A stretch of DNA of 64,000 nt from Trichuris trichiura. Its lineage: Eukaryota > Nematoda > Enoplea > Trichinellida > Trichuridae. This document shows positions 31,486-63,200 of the stretch, piece by piece (the first letter of the stretch is position 1; each line of letters opens with the position of its first letter). The notes beneath the pieces are model-generated. The model was not told the DNA's origin. It saw nothing but the letters and a program-made list of their open reading frames with translations, and did no database searches. The stretch covers positions 496,001 through 560,000 of the forward strand of contig JBAJFE010000014.1 in the NCBI GenBank assembly GCA_037903355.1. Direction: 5' to 3'. The translations under genes and the position numbers were made by a program.

Positions 31486-34400
31486 CTCATGTTCATACTG
31501 CTTTTACGATTTATACCGCTGACTGAAACATTTGTACACAATTACGAAACTGAAGCGTTTAGTTCCATAAAGAGAAAAACTCAATGAACAGCATTTGCAA
31601 ATTCTTAAAATTCGCGCCCTTGAACTTGTTGCCAAATGTTAAGCAGGTTGTTACTGTAGAAATGTGGTGGCAGGGCGAAGTGCAATGGAACATGCTTCAG
31701 TAAGTTAAAAAAAATCGATGTTTTATTACTTTGTCGTTCCATTAAAAAAATATTGCGCGTTGGATGTTTAATATTTGAAAATGTTTATTTTTAAAAATGG
31801 TGAAATAAGAGATGCACTTCCTGCAAATATAACCTGGTTACCAATCGCTGCAGTCGCGTATGTAAAAAAGGATTTAAATAAAATTTGGATGAAAAAAATT
31901 GCATATAAAAACGTCGAATCTGAACTTCATACTCCAAGATAGTGTTTTCGTACGTAGTTTTTAAGCGGTTCTGAAACTTATTGAAGGTTATGTTCTCGTC
32001 AAAACCAGTCTGTGTATTTTGAGAATTTTATTAAGTAATATTTGCAACAGTAGCGGAGGAAAATTTAAAATGCACTTACCAGTGAAACACCATTCAATTC
32101 AAACATCAGGTGTACATACTGTTAATAAAGTAGATCAAAATTTTGTGAGATATTGGAAGTCAAAATTTATTTTTGGGCACGAAGAAACAGCAGCTGAAAA
32201 CTCTTGAACACATACCATACGGTAGATTTGAGTAAAGTCGAACAGAACCTAAGTTGAAACGACTGATGATATATAAGTTAGGTATAGTGTTCGCGAATGT
32301 TGTGGGCAACAGTTTCTTCGGACCCCTTCTACTTTTGTTAATAATGCAAATATGCTGCCATGACATCAAAGGATCTTTACTTAAGGAATACTGCTAGAAA
32401 CGACCTGACTATCCTCAGGTTCTGCCAGCCATTAAGTCCATCTTTGGTAATCACAAATATGCGTTATTAAATAACTAGTTTTAATGCCCATTGAAATTCA
32501 CCCATTAACTCATATATATATATATATATATATGAACGGATAATTATAGTGAGTTAATGGGTGAATTTCAATAGGCATTAAATGAATTGAATGCTGAACC
32601 CGACTGCGGCCGTTTCCCGAGCGAGAGTTTCGCTATTGTTATTAAATTTGCCATTGTCTACTAAGAAAGAAGAAAAATAATTTTACCTACGCAGACTGTA
32701 GCTCACTAGAATTCATTCCTTTTAAGTAACTTGCCTGTGCATGCAGTCGTCAGTGCCCGGAAGAGTATCAGCGTTTTTCTAAAGAATAAGAACACTATGC
32801 GCACACGATCAACAGGCTCCTTCCGAACACATGTCTGACCTGTCATCAAAATTTATCTGCATCAGTATGCACCATTGCTGACGGCACAATTTGTGACCTT
32901 TTATGGTGCTGGAGAACAGCACGTTGGCTTTTTCAGGTACTTTTAAAATTAGTTTATATTGTTTGACAGCATCGCGGAAGTAGCAAAGGGACTGTTGCGC
33001 AAGTGAATCAATTTTGCACTTGCAAGAAACACTTCTCAATTACCTCTGCGTCAGATATGAACTTAATTCTTCTTTGCGTCATGAGCGCCTGACTTAATTA
33101 AACCAGCAGAATTCTGAAAGTATAAATTCAAACTTAGGAGGAGAGGAGCTCAAGAAGCACTCTTTCAAACACGTCTGCAGAAGTGTCATGTCTGCAGCGA
33201 ACAAACAGCAATAACGTTTCAGTGTACGAAAAATAACTTCACCTAAATGGATAACTAAATTGTTCTTCTAAGCAATAGCTAATATTGCTAAAGCAGAATA
33301 TTGTGGAGACAATTTAAATTTTAACACAGCTCACCGAAATCCGAAAAACCTGCTTTACCCATAAGCGCGCGGATACTGCGACATTATTTTTAAAATTGAT
33401 GTGGTCACACCTGGAAATCAATAAGGAAAATTCGCATTGATTCTTCTAAGACTGTAGATGTGATTAAGCAAAGCATACGCATTTCTTGAAGTCTATCTGA
33501 ATGCCTTACCGCTAGCATTTTTTTTCTTCTACAGTTGTCTGTCTGACTTACCTTGAAAGAGGAGAACAGACGTGAAAGAAGAAAATGAAAGCGAACGCAC
33601 GCTTAGCATGGTTCATAATCTGTTTATCATTGAACTATTCTAACTGTTAAAGCAATAATTTCATAAAAACAAACGATAGATGCGGGTTCAATTTTTAAGA
33701 AAGGCTGTTTACTATAAATGGCCCCCTTGAAACTTTGTTGGGCGATCATTGCGACCGTCGCGAGGGAAAACTCTTCCCACGTAGGTAGAAAAATTAAATC
33801 AGCACTTGCCGCCGCCAAACGGTGATAAGAGGAAATAACTGTTCGCACATTAAGTTCGTGCTTTCCAGTTGTGCCACGCAGTATACAGTAACTCAGAAGT
33901 AATTAACTACAGTTTAGGGTTGTTTCTATTTAAGAATTTTTGCGTATGCCTTCAAAGGAATCGCCGTAGGATACTTTCCGATTTTCCACGCAGGTCAGTA
34001 CACGTAACCGGGAATAAATAGGGCGGCAATTACGCAGGCAGCTTTGAAACACAGATGGAAGGTAATTTTGCAGAAAACAATGAAAAAACGTGAAAAGTTT
34101 GGATTTAAAATGCATTTACCTTAGCTGGCAGAAGGCAGTCGTTTAAAATATAACTAAACTGAGGCATAATTCGATGACTTGTGTGCTGACCTTCAGGTAA
34201 CTTTTAGCAGAAATAACGCATTGCTAATAAAATTAATGGGTCAGCATTTGCGAAGACAGTAAAATTTCGATTATATGATAAAGTTTCTGATTCCGACATT
34301 TTTCACATTCAAGTGTAAAACAAAAAAAGCTTATTCATCTCCCGATATGTCAACCGTTCGTCAGCCCTTGATAACTACAATCCCACGCCCTCGCGAGGGC

Positions 34401-34600
34401 TTCTTTATATGCCCTTGCTTGTCCTGCCTATTTGTCACATGATTGATCCAATGCCCCCATTGCCTGGGACGAATGGACCATTACATGCGCACGATAGTGG
34501 TCAATATTGACATCGGACAGAGTATGCCACATGGCGCGGGTCACACGCCGCGGGAGGACCGTCAATCTAACTGCAGGGTAAGCACGTACGATGAACGTTG
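31486..34600. other. Intergenic AT-rich region downstream of the HP1-like gene
   Basis: About 3.1 kb without a supported gene. It holds an AATAAA at 31877 and the snapback repeat listed separately. Confidence 0.3.
32480..32582. repeat. Snapback repeat with 33-bp arms and (TA)n loop
   Basis: The arm 32480-32512 and its inverted copy 32550-32582 differ at one position. The 37-nt loop is mostly an alternating TA run. This is typical of a very short foldback MITE whose centre expanded as a microsatellite. Confidence 0.88.
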
Positions 34601-34619
34601 CCATGGGATATACAAAGAA

Positions 34620-34900
34620 AGGTTCATATACTCCCCACTATGTCTACTGACCACTTGGCTTTCGTTTAACCAGACGTAAAGTGCCACTTTCACTTTTTGA
34701 AACTTAAAAGTTTGCATAGCCTGGCGTTCAGAGCACCTACCTTCTACGCGCTTTTCCGCGTATCTCAGAATGGTCTCTCCTTGATTCTTCATAATAGAAA
34801 TTGTGCAAGTACGGGAGCCATACTTTTTCGCTTTAAGAACATCCTGAATTTCTACTTGTTCCTTCAATGACGACAACATGAACTTCCTCTCAGGGGACAT
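34620..34900 (-). pseudogene. Tigger/jerky transposase N-terminal remnant
   Basis: The frame from the ATG at 34900 reads MSPERKFMLSSLKEQVEIQD and continues with CTISIMKNQGETILRYAEKR. This is the CENP-B/psq-type helix-turn-helix of Tigger and jerky transposases (family pattern: KRK..LSLKEKVEIL, then STISDI.KN.D.IL.FA). It is followed by KVKVALYVWLNES, matching the DLD-ALY-WF stretch of the second DNA-binding helix. After that the similarity ends in frame breaks. The basic spacing residues between the helices are eroded. No DDE core is present nearby, so it is an old fragment. Confidence 0.65.
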
Positions 34901-34909
34901 TATCTGTAA

Positions 34910-36689
34910 ACAAAGCGGGTGTGGCTCTACCTTAACGCTAGAAAGCTTACTTCGGAAGTGCAGCACGAGGTGCAAAAATCTGTTAGGCAATTTCAACACA
35001 CTAACGAAGCGTACAACTGACATGGAAACCAACTTTTAAAATAAGAGGATGAGCAATGCGTATAGATTATCTGCTTTAACAGTAGCCTAAGCAACCTGCT
35101 TGTTGTTTATGGAGTTAAGCACTAATTTCATCTTGACCAGCATAATCTTGTTCTTTTTCAACTAATAAAGTTGGTTTCGCGGCTTTCCGCTAAATAAGTT
35201 AATGCAGTAAGCGTTAGACCTATTCAAAACAAAAAGAAAAGGAAATTTAAAAGGCGCATTCTTTCAGTGAGTTATACAGAAATGTCAAAATATTAAATTA
35301 TTAATACATGGGCAATTTCGTTGCTGCTCGCTGCGGCGGGCAGCAAAATTCGCGTTTCAAACTGCGTTAAGCATTAGTATCCAGGTTCTGCGGTAAGGGT
35401 TCGGATCACTTGGATAAGGGAATGCTGAGACATTTTAATGTAAGGCAAATAAAGTTTGCAGTTCAAGTGACTGCGTGACGACGATGCCACGATGTTGCAA
35501 AACAACTCACAATAATGTTGGAATGGGCGAAATATTGACATGAGTTACATGGTTTTCCTCTTAACATTGTAACGTTGTTGAGATGGGTCTTTGCGGCCCT
35601 TTGAAAATGAGACAGTTCTTCTTGTTCGTAAGCTGGAATGTGATATTAAAAAACAATCGACCAACGAATGGGTTAGCAGAGTTCTAATACCACAACATTA
35701 AAAGCATTCACATACAAGATATTGGAAAATTACGTCAACCCAACTCCGGCAGTCAAAACTAACGAAATCCCAAAACCAAAGCCTAATAGTAAACTGTCTA
35801 AAAGCTGCTTAAGAAATTACACTGAAACCGTAAAACAGCGCATTTGCGAAAAAAAGTTTTGATTGAGGAACTCACTGCCAGATATACAGTATAATTGGCT
35901 ATGCCGAACCGTCACCCCCAATGAACTGCTCTAGCAAACCGGTGCACTGTTTGCAACCATTTTAGCTGCAAGCCGCATCTGAAGTAGCTAACATGAAAGT
36001 ACTGATGCAAAATAATTTAAATGAAAGAATATAGTTTGTTATTGGAGAGCCCTTTAGGAATTCCATCACGTGATCCGTTAACCTGCGAGAAAATTCTACA
36101 TCCCGCTTGTGAGCTTTGATGCGTTCGCGAAGCTTTTCATTTACGAGTTAGAAAAGTTTAAACGTGCGGTCATTCATTTTTTCACGCTATACTTATAAGA
36201 AACGGCTGAGCATCGTGCGTCACTTTAAACGTTCCCCGAAAACATTTTGTCAGCTGCGAGATGAGGGAGCGCCTTGGAAAAAAATTTGTAGCACCACATC
36301 GTAACTTTTATACAAGCGCGGAAAAGTTTCCAACCCCAAAAATACCATTGATAAACACTGTGCGTACAATATGAGGGAAGACAGACGGCTTAAAGCTGAA
36401 TTCCGCCTTAGAACTGTATCGTTTTTTTGAATACATAAAACAAAATATCAAAACGCAGTTAAACACCCACTATTGGCGATGTCGAAACTACGGAACGGTT
36501 AAGACCAGGCTTGGCGCGTATGCATTCTACGTACCTGACAATAGAAATGATTTACTGTCCCTCTTTGTATTCTTTTGTATTAACCGGAAAGAGAAGAATC
36601 GGCCGTCGGCTTGTGCCGGCTGTGCCCTCCTAACACATTTGCTACTGCGTACTGGGTGCGAGTTTTTCTGATGATAGCTGGCCAGCAGG
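34910..36689. other. Region upstream of PAR-3
   Basis: About 1.8 kb with no supported gene. It should contain the PAR-3 promoter and 5' UTR. A possible acceptor CCAGCAG immediately precedes the PAR-3 start codon, which could reflect a spliced leader or an untranslated first exon. Confidence 0.3.
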
Positions 36690-54728
<18,039 letters not shown>

Positions 54729-55501
54729 ACTGCTTTACAATTATCCCGCTTTCTGGCATCATTCGAAGCCTTTGGGTAATCGGACAGCTTTGTTGGCGTC
54801 CGATTTTCCGTCCCTGTTTGCTCACCGCTTTTTAAAAATAATTTTTCACTTACTTGTCTTCAGCTATCTTTTTAATTGGCGACTTGTCAATCTAATAGTT
54901 GAAGTTAAACTTAACCAACTAGCAAGCTCGAACTGTGTGTATAGCTTGTTGCAGATAATATTTTTTCTTCCTGGCCAAGGGAAAGGCAATTGCCTTTTTT
55001 GGGCTTGACCATTCACCTTGGCTATTTTGCCTTTTGCAGATGGTCACCTCTGCTTGCCGTCCTAGTCGGTCGCGTTTTAACGCAAAGTAACATTGCAATT
55101 CATGTTGTTGACTGATTGTCTCGTGGCGGTTCTCCAGTCGAGGTGAGTGAAAACTTTTATGTTGAGAGCAACTTGACTCCACAGAATTGCTTTCCTTCTT
55201 TGCGTACTCTATTGGGCAACATAAGGAATGAATGAGGGCTCACCATTTCAGATAGACAAGTGAAAATGTCGTCGGGGTGGCAGGCTTAGTTCTTTCATTA
55301 AAGAAATCTTATCTTGGCGGACTAAAAGCGACTTCTCTATTTTTCCACAAAGCTTCATTAGTGACGTTTCGTTTCTTTGGCTTGTAAGTCTTCTTTATTG
55401 GGTATTCGTTCCGCTTATTTATGGGTTCAGCGTACGAGAACAGCTTTGCCGAAAAAAGGGCAGCGGTATAATTTTTATTGGATAGAAAAAAGGCAGAGCT
55501 C
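54729..55501. other. Region downstream of PAR-3
   Basis: No supported gene. No AATAAA was found close to the PAR-3 stop, so the poly(A) site is not placed. Confidence 0.3.
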
Positions 55502-55878
55502 TTAGACAGCACTTGTTATTCCGTCGTGGGCGATAGAATTACTGGCTTTTAAGTCAGTGCTTACGGATTGCATAGATTGAAGAACCATTCCTCCGAAAGA
55601 AGAGCGAAGTTCCTCAGTAAAAAGATCTTAGGTAATCAGAAGTCGCAACGCATCTTGTTGTTGATCACTTCGAAAGGTGGCAAAGTCGGAATTTTGTCGT
55701 TCCAATGTTTCGCTTGCCTTGATTGCCGTTTGACAGTTGGCTGACAAGTTTTCCGCTTCTTGCTGGAGTTGCGCTGAGAATTTTGACGTTTTCGAACAAG
55801 GATCAAAAGGAGTCGCATACTTTTTTGCTCTGCCCTTATGCATGTAATGGCACTTTTGCATCGTTAGGGATTGATTTT
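55502..55878 (-). CDS. Candidate coding exons of an unrecognised minus-strand gene
   Basis: A helical, glutamine-rich stretch (KFSAQLQQEAENLSANCQTA, then ASETLERQNSDFATF) runs to a stop. The same frame resumes after a possible ~41-nt intron (donor GTGATC, acceptor CTAAG) with EELRSSFGGMVLQSMQS and a stop at 55502. It resembles a coiled-coil tail. No start, no family and only weak splice signals. Confidence 0.25.
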
Positions 55879-56575
55879 CTTTTTTAGTCCATGTTCGGAA
55901 ATGGGCGAGGGTCATTCTGGAGAAAAGCAGTGGAAGCATGCACTCAGATGACTTTTTAGGAAACGAATTGATTAAAATGTCGCTAGTTGTTCAAGAGAGT
56001 CAAATTAGTCAGCAAAGCAGCGCCTGCTTTGACTAGTGACAGCTTTCTACATGGTGCGTTTAACTTTTGATTTCCGTCCACCGCAGTTGCGCAATAATGG
56101 CCACGATCTCAGCAGCTCCTTTTCCTCGCAAACGCTTGGCTTGCCGGTTAATGCGCAACATAAGAAGGTTAACACACTTTATTCGCTTGACAGGTACGGC
56201 CCCTCGTCTTGCCAACATGTTTGTTCGATGGATAGAGCAATTACACGGAAGTTCGATCGAAGGTGCTTTTTTGCTTCTTTACGGCCAGTGGTGTTCAGGC
56301 TGATTTGATTTTACCGCGGCAGCTTATTGCACACTTGCATCGATTGTGCTTGATAATGAATACCGAAGGAAGCCCAGAAAGGGGATTCACCCGGATGTGC
56401 CAAAAATTGGCACTACGTTGAAATGCCGATCACATCGTGCCATGGTCATCCATTCAGATGCTCGAGGACAATGTTAAGAATGGTCGTTCGGTAACCATCC
56501 TCCGTCAAAGTATGGAATAAGCCATAAGTGAAACCCATTAAGCTGCTCTTATAGACATGCTACGTACAGTGAAAG
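55879..56575. other. Intergenic region
   Basis: Contains a short plus-strand frame (56067-56303) that is basic and helical but has no recognised family. Nothing else is supported. Confidence 0.25.
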
Positions 56576-56581
56576 TTTATT
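56576..56581 (-). terminator. Poly(A) signal AATAAA of the globin-like gene
   Basis: AATAAA on the minus strand, about 62 nt past the stop codon of the globin-like gene. Confidence 0.6.
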
Positions 56582-56642
56582 TAAATTTTTAATAACAGCT
56601 GAGGCACTGGCGCGAGGAACGCAACTTGTAAAGTTTGAAAGC

Positions 56643-57272
56643 CTAGTAAGGAGTCGACTTTCGGCGTTGCTTCATCTGGTTCATGTAGTTCCACTGGTCA
56701 ACGATGTATCCAGCCACAATATCCCATGCTCGCAGAACTTTTGTTTTTTGCTCTTCTGTCAGCTTGTTCTGATGATCAATTCTAGCTTGCATGGTTCTTA
56801 GGACGGCAGCTTTGAACAACTGGCGTTCGTTATCACTCAAACCTCCAAACAGATTTCGACCACCGATCTTGTACATTTGGGTGCGTACCTGGTGCAGACT
56901 GTCGCAATTGGTCAGCGCCAGTTGAAGCACGCGGACGAAGCGAAGCGACTGGTTTCTCAACCTGGCGCTTACCTCCTCCTCATCAGCAGTGGTCGCCGGA
57001 GTGTTGATGGTGAGCGACCGTTCTCGATAAGCGGAACCGTTTGTTATTTGTTCAGCCATTTCGCGGCTCAATTCCAAACCGAGCTCGTAGAGTTCAGAGA
57101 AGTCGGCTGGCCATGTGCTCTGCAGAAGAGTCTTTGTCTCTGGTTCGGACAACTCCTTGAGCTCTTCTGTATTTCTGCTTACATCAACTTGTGCGTACGG
57201 ACTGCCACTTCCTATCGAGAACCTCAAACGTCGGCGTTCGGTCTGGGTGCTGGCTGACTGCCTATTTCCCAT
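56643..57272 (-). CDS. Globin-like protein with N-myristoylation signal and no proximal His
   Basis: A single-exon gene of 209 residues. The start MGNRQSAS fits the N-myristoylation pattern (Gly2, Ser6), suggesting membrane attachment. The globin fold is suggested by the A-helix block LSEPETKTLLQSTW followed by ELYELGLEL (residues 41-68), the E-helix RLRNQSLRFVRVLQLAL (104-120), the F-helix MYKIGGRNLFGGLS (133-146) and the H-helix EEQKTKVLRAWDIVAGYIV. In this alignment the distal E7 position is Gln108 and the proximal F8 position is Asn140 in place of the haem-ligating His. Myristoylated globins are known in nematodes and other animals. Loss of F8 His would prevent ordinary haem coordination, so it may be a haem-free or otherwise coordinated signalling globin. 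The alignment is by eye. No intron is needed. Confidence 0.7.
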   Translation of the reverse strand: MGNRQSASTQTERRRLRFSIGSGSPYAQVDVSRNTEELKELSEPETKTLLQSTWPADFSELYELGLELSREMAEQITNGSAYRERSLTINTPATTADEEEVSARLRNQSLRFVRVLQLALTNCDSLHQVRTQMYKIGGRNLFGGLSDNERQLFKAAVLRTMQARIDHQNKLTEEQKTKVLRAWDIVAGYIVDQWNYMNQMKQRRKSTPY

Positions 57273-60200
57273 TGATCATTTTAGTTATGCAGCATTGCTC
57301 AGGAGAGAATTCATGCTAGCATACGTACGCGAGGAGATAATTTCTTTATGCGTTTTAGAGCTACCGCGGGATAGTTGTGTTGAGAAGTTTCCTATCAAAT
57401 ATGGAAGAATAAAAGCGGCGAATCTGGAAACGGGACCAGAAATAACGAACAATTGGTATTGAATAAACTTACTGCTGTTTACGTACGCTGCGAGCGCGTG
57501 CACTCCTCTTTGATCCAGCCGGTCCGTCCTTTAGGCGTTGCGCTTTTCAGGATAATGAAGAAGTTGACGGCAACTAGCAGAAGTCGGCTACTTTTTAAAT
57601 TTGCGTGAACGCATGGATGGATAGATTCCGGCCTGGTGTTTATAGCGAAACGCCGTTCCAGGAGTCTAAGCAACGACTTGGCGCTTATGACGAAGTCACG
57701 CCGCGCTCTTTTGATAAACGAGTATTTCTTAGATTGGGACAAGTGCCCGGATGCATTCTACCCACGAGGTCTAATTTGACCGAGGCTATCAAAGCATCGA
57801 TCGGACCTTCTGGTAGCTAAGCGCCATCTGTGAATTGACTATTTCTAAAATTTCCCTCAAACGACTGCAGCTCCATCTGTAGTTCCTTTCTTCAAGCTGG
57901 GCTACCCTTCATGCACCTGTAAAGCTTGCGAAAACTGTTCAGCAGATCGGTTCCGCTTTAGGCACTGACAGCGGACGTTAATTGGTCATTAATTAAATTT
58001 GTGCCGTTGCATTAAGCTTATCAAACGCTTCTGGGAAAGTTGCTTGTTTAAAAATGTGGTGACGCATCGATTTCGTCAGCTTCCGGTGTGAGAAACGCAG
58101 CTTTCTGTCTGCACAGCTTTGCGCTGAACTAATCCATGTTGGAGTTTCTGGCAGCTGTGGTCAACACATCTCTCTCACTCCCTCACTCTAAATTTGAAAC
58201 TGGAATTGCCAAGCACTACAAATACATACTGCTCTTCTTCGGCAAAGCGGTCATCGCTTTGGAGATGCGGTCTAACAATGTCTGCTCCAGTGGGAGTCTG
58301 CGGCTCTCTTCCATTTTTCGGCAGACTGATAAGCGTCAAACAAAAAACCACATTGGTTAAAATCTTAATTGCCTGCATGTTTATCAACTTTAGCATTAGG
58401 GATGTTTAATAAAAAAAACGTAAAAAGACGGAGATTTTTGTGCGGTTGTCGACTAGGGAATGTCCAGCTAAGATTAGCTCTTATCAGAGGCTCATTATCT
58501 ACGATGGCTGCACATATCTTTTCAGGGCATCGTTGGAATCATTGTTCGTTTGAAGTACAGGGTTCGAACTCACTATACTTCTAAGCAGCCTATAATAATG
58601 GGGTGATTTCCCGCGGGCTTATTTTTATTTCACCTGCACCTTTCACCTTCGATTTGTCAGTTGTTGACTAGAACATTCGTTATGCGGAAAGTTGAAGCTC
58701 TGCGATTTCTGTTGGATAGCGTTCTCAGGGGGTGAATGTTCGTCCCTTTATAGATTATTAGCGTTTATACAACGCACTTTGCAGACACGGGAGGAGTTCG
58801 AAATCGATCATGTGATTTTCCAAATTGCAGCGCTGCTTTGTGTTCTTGAAGTATCATTTCTTGGAAACGTATCGCATTAATCAGCATATCTTCGCGATCA
58901 AAGGCTGCTGCTGCTGGCACCTTTCTTAATCTTGAATCGATCACGGTGCACGATGGTGTGCCGTTTATTGACAAACGACTTTCATGAAACCCAGTGCCAA
59001 CCCGTGTAGACGGCCAGTTTTGTTAACGGTTACATTCATTGAATGTGCAAGCTAAAAGTTGTTTTTCCCTCTTTTACTTAAAAGATTACTTTATAAGACA
59101 AATGCTCCATGAGTTGACAGCTTGCTGGTCACTAGTAAATCTAAATAAGCTGCCTATTTGTTTTGCAACTTACTACATGTGTTGGTCTACTTTTACTGGA
59201 TGCCGTTTCGTCGTCCCGCCAATCAGCGATGTCTCTTGCTCAGTCCGATGATGAGGTGAGCAAAAACAAAAGTGTTCTTTAGGCATTTATTGAATGGGCA
59301 TTTTTGAATCAGTAATTCGACGACAGTGTAGTAATGTGATTACTGCAGTGACGGTGGAAAAGGCGAAAATTCGAAAACTAGGCGGACAGTTTTCCTAATT
59401 ACTGACGTTGGTGAATTCCCGTTAGCGGAAATAGGCGCCAAAGCGGAATTCAATATCGCTTTGTTATTAGCGCAAAAAACGCCCTTTTCAGCAGCTCAAG
59501 CTTCATTCAAAAATTTGCCTTTTGGGAATTGGACAGTAAGGCCTAGTGAGTATATTTTTGCCTTTCAGCTAAGGTAATTTCGTTCCTTCTCGAGTGGGTT
59601 GCTCTCGTTGCGCACAAACAGTTTTTACAATTGAATCACAAACGTTCGGCTTGGCCTAACATTGCTTACATGTCTTCATAGTAAAAGAGCTTTCGCCTAC
59701 AGCGAAGAAATAAATTTTTAAATAATTACTGTGCAGCACAAAATATGTAAAATCAATATTCTCTCTTTGCGGATAACTTCAGATCCATGCGTCAATTTAA
59801 CAATTTTGTTTAAGTACAGAGGCAACTTGCTAATGACTAGAATTTGCCATTTCAAGGGGAATGAAAAACCGCTTAGTGTAAAACATGTTCGTACGACTAT
59901 TCTTACAAGTAAAGTACTTGATGGCTCGGCAGGAAGCTCTTCAAGCTTCACGTGAAGTATTAATCCACTCTCTCTTCTTGTCCTATTTTCTATACTATTT
60001 TGAGGGTTTTGTTTTCCGAACTCATTTGATGTTGTTTGTACCGTCAGCTTTCTTCTTGCTAACCTTTTTCTTTACGTAATTTTCGTTCTTTTCCATTTAT
60101 TAGAGAGTGAATGACGCGAATTTTTCCAAAGTTCTTATCTTTTGAGTAGCCGCTGTCACCGTTGGCTTGTTGTCTTTCTCTCTCTTGAATTTCCTTGTCA

Positions 60201-63200
60201 TTCCATTCGAAAATCTTGAGCGTATTTATGCTAGTGTTATTTGGTCAGTCTCTTTGGCAGATTGGAAAATGCAAAAAGAATTGGCAGTTTTGAGCTTAAC
60301 GGCCTACATAGGTCTGCAAGATTAACAATCGCGGAAACGTGTGCACTGGAAAGAGCAATGGGGTAATGTCAGCAACGACCAGTATCCCTGGTCGCGTAAC
60401 ATATAGTTTTCGCTCCCCTCATTTTTTCTTCAGCGTAACAGCTACACTTCCGATAACTCGGACGTCATGCAGCTTTTGAAGATGCTGCTCTCTTTTGCTT
60501 TTTCTGCTGATTTCACAAGCTTTGTAAAGTATCCTTTAAAACAAATCGTTCTTTTTATAACTTTGCACGAACAGACTACGGCGGAGGAAACAGCGTGAAA
60601 CCTGCAGTATAAGTAGCAACTCCAATCACTATACTGCCCTGAGCTTTTCTGAACATGACGTTTCTTCAGGAACTGACTCGTATGTAAATCCTATTTTTCT
60701 TTCTCCGTATCTGACTGTCCGCGGTATTGTGATGATCAATGATCCAATTACTGATAGCCAGTGATGGCATGCCATAATGGGCAATTATATTGTGCTTACA
60801 ATTAAAATGGTGAGCCGATTTCCCGTCAGTTTATTTATTAGTGTTATGTGGGCAACTAAAAACCCTAAGACTTTGAGAGTGAAAAAAATTTATTACTCCC
60901 AGCATGAAGTACGGTGGTTCTGAAAAAGCTCATACGTTTTTCGCTATTTCGTAAACATTAATAAACCAACAGGGAACTGGTTTACTACTTCAGTTGCACA
61001 TTTGCGCTAACTAAACCTTGTGATTCCATATTTATGCCCTGTTTTATAAGTCCTCATATTCAAAGTCTTGTCGCTTACTGCATTGCATAAATACTGCGAA
61101 ATAGGTCCATCGGTAAAACAGCAATACGAGATCGTTCCTTGATTTTCACGCATTGGCATTCAGAAAATGTGTACTTTGGAAATCTGCAATAACTAAAAGA
61201 TTCAGTGGCTACATTATGCCGTCAGTTGAATGCTATTAGTGTTTAAGTATTTTTCTCTGAATAGCTTTCAAAACGTTTTGCAACTGCAGTTTATGGAGCA
61301 ACCCTGTTGCGCTTCAGCAAAAATGTCCGACTTGTTATGGGGTTTTGTAACTTATAAAGTTGTGTTGTTAACTTGTTATCAATGCGAATGCTTAAGCAAA
61401 GGCTGTAGTCTTAATTTACCAGTAATGATATGCTTATATCAAAGGAAAATAGCTAAAATGCGTGCCTGGCCCTTTCAAAAAGTTTTGGTCAGCTATGGGT
61501 AATATTTATGAAAAGAATTATGTTGCGAGAGCAACCTTTGAAAAAGTTTTGCCAGTTTGGTGCTCTTTCCAAAATGAGAGCGCCTAAATTTATTGTCGCA
61601 TCGAGATGAGTCTTACTCTAAATTTTCAACATTTAAGTAAAGTTTTATGTACCCGCGGAGGCACCGTGAGCACAAACAGTGCAGGATACTCTTTTCCTTT
61701 CTAATCTGAAAATTTGACTACGTATCCTTTGCTAATGGTCTTTCTCTGTAACCATTGATAGAAAGCTTTTTTCAGGTTACAGGTTGCTCCCAACGAGGAT
61801 TGTTATGCACTTTGTCTCTATAACAACGGGTTACAATCTGGTTGATTAATAATTGACGAACTGGATCGTGGCATTTAACGCAATGCATATGAGCAAAAGG
61901 CGGTGGGCATAGTATCAATGGCTTCGCTGATATCACATTCACAAAAAATGTACTCAATATTGAAGAGATCGTCTGCCTAATACATTACTTAAAATCAGAC
62001 TCTTCTGGGCACTTGGGACATTGATAATGAACGACAGCTGAATGCTTGAAGGATAAAAGCGAAGTGTATTAATATAAACCGCTATTGTTTTTGTCCTTCA
62101 AACATTAGTGTTCGCTCAAGTGGCTGCCTTTGGGGTAAAAGTAGTAAGAGTGTTACGTTCCTGTTTGCTTAAGTATTCACGAATTTGAAGGTACACAATG
62201 GTTCCTATAGTTACCAAAGTTATTGGCCAAAGATGGACTGTTAATAACTTAGCAGCAGAAAAGCAATGGCTGTTTTGTTTGGATCACTACTGCAAATTTT
62301 GGCCTGTGAAATAATGTGCACGTAGGAAGCTTGACGAAGATAAGTTTTTAAAAATTATTATTATGCAAATTTAATATCAGCTGACTTGCAAGACGATTTA
62401 TTAATTAAATTTAAGTGATTTTGTTTCCTTTTTTTCTTTGAATGATTTAGAAAAATGTTTACGGTTTTTAAAAACATTTTTATGGTTTTTGAGTGATTTA
62501 ATGATAAAACCTCGAGGTAACGATATGCGATGAGAAATATGCTCACAAGCTGCTTGCAATTCTTCTGACGTCAACTGCAAGCAGCTTCACAAAATTTATT
62601 ATATTTTTGGGGATTGCTTTAACAGGACGCTCAGCGGTCTCTGCCTGAAGGTTAGATAACGGTAAGCTTAAATCCGTTTCTGCCTCCTTAACGTCATCTC
62701 ATTCAGAGAGGCGTTAACCTATATTCACAGATATAGCAAACAAATCTCGGAAAGTTAAATCAACGTATGAATGAAGCAATATTTCTTGTTTTTCATTACT
62801 ATTCTGCACTATGACATGGAGAGGTTTTCAGTGTTCAAGTTTTCCTACGAATTTCTATTCGCCAGCAAGCAAGAACGAACTATCAATTTTGCTTAGATTT
62901 TCAGCGTGCCTGCGTTCGTCACAGGCGCTGAAAAAAGAAAATATTTAAGCTGGCTAAATGTTTCAAGTCGTTGCAAACTTAAACCGCCGAAAACGCAACC
63001 ATAACGCATCTACGCATGAAGAGAACAAGTGACGTAAAAATAGGGACTGTTTGTCGATCAGTAAACAGCAAAATAAATTCGGTAGACAAAAGCTACAGAG
63101 GGTGTGTTATTGCACTTCAGTAGGTAACGTTTTGATCTCTACGCCAATTAAGGGTACTTGTGTCAGAGGCAGTCGAAACAGGTTCTAGCGAGCAGAATGG

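Noticed and set aside
34386..34400. CCCTCGCGAGGG palindrome
   Set aside because: Only 12 bp; likely chance, with no neighbouring gene to regulate.
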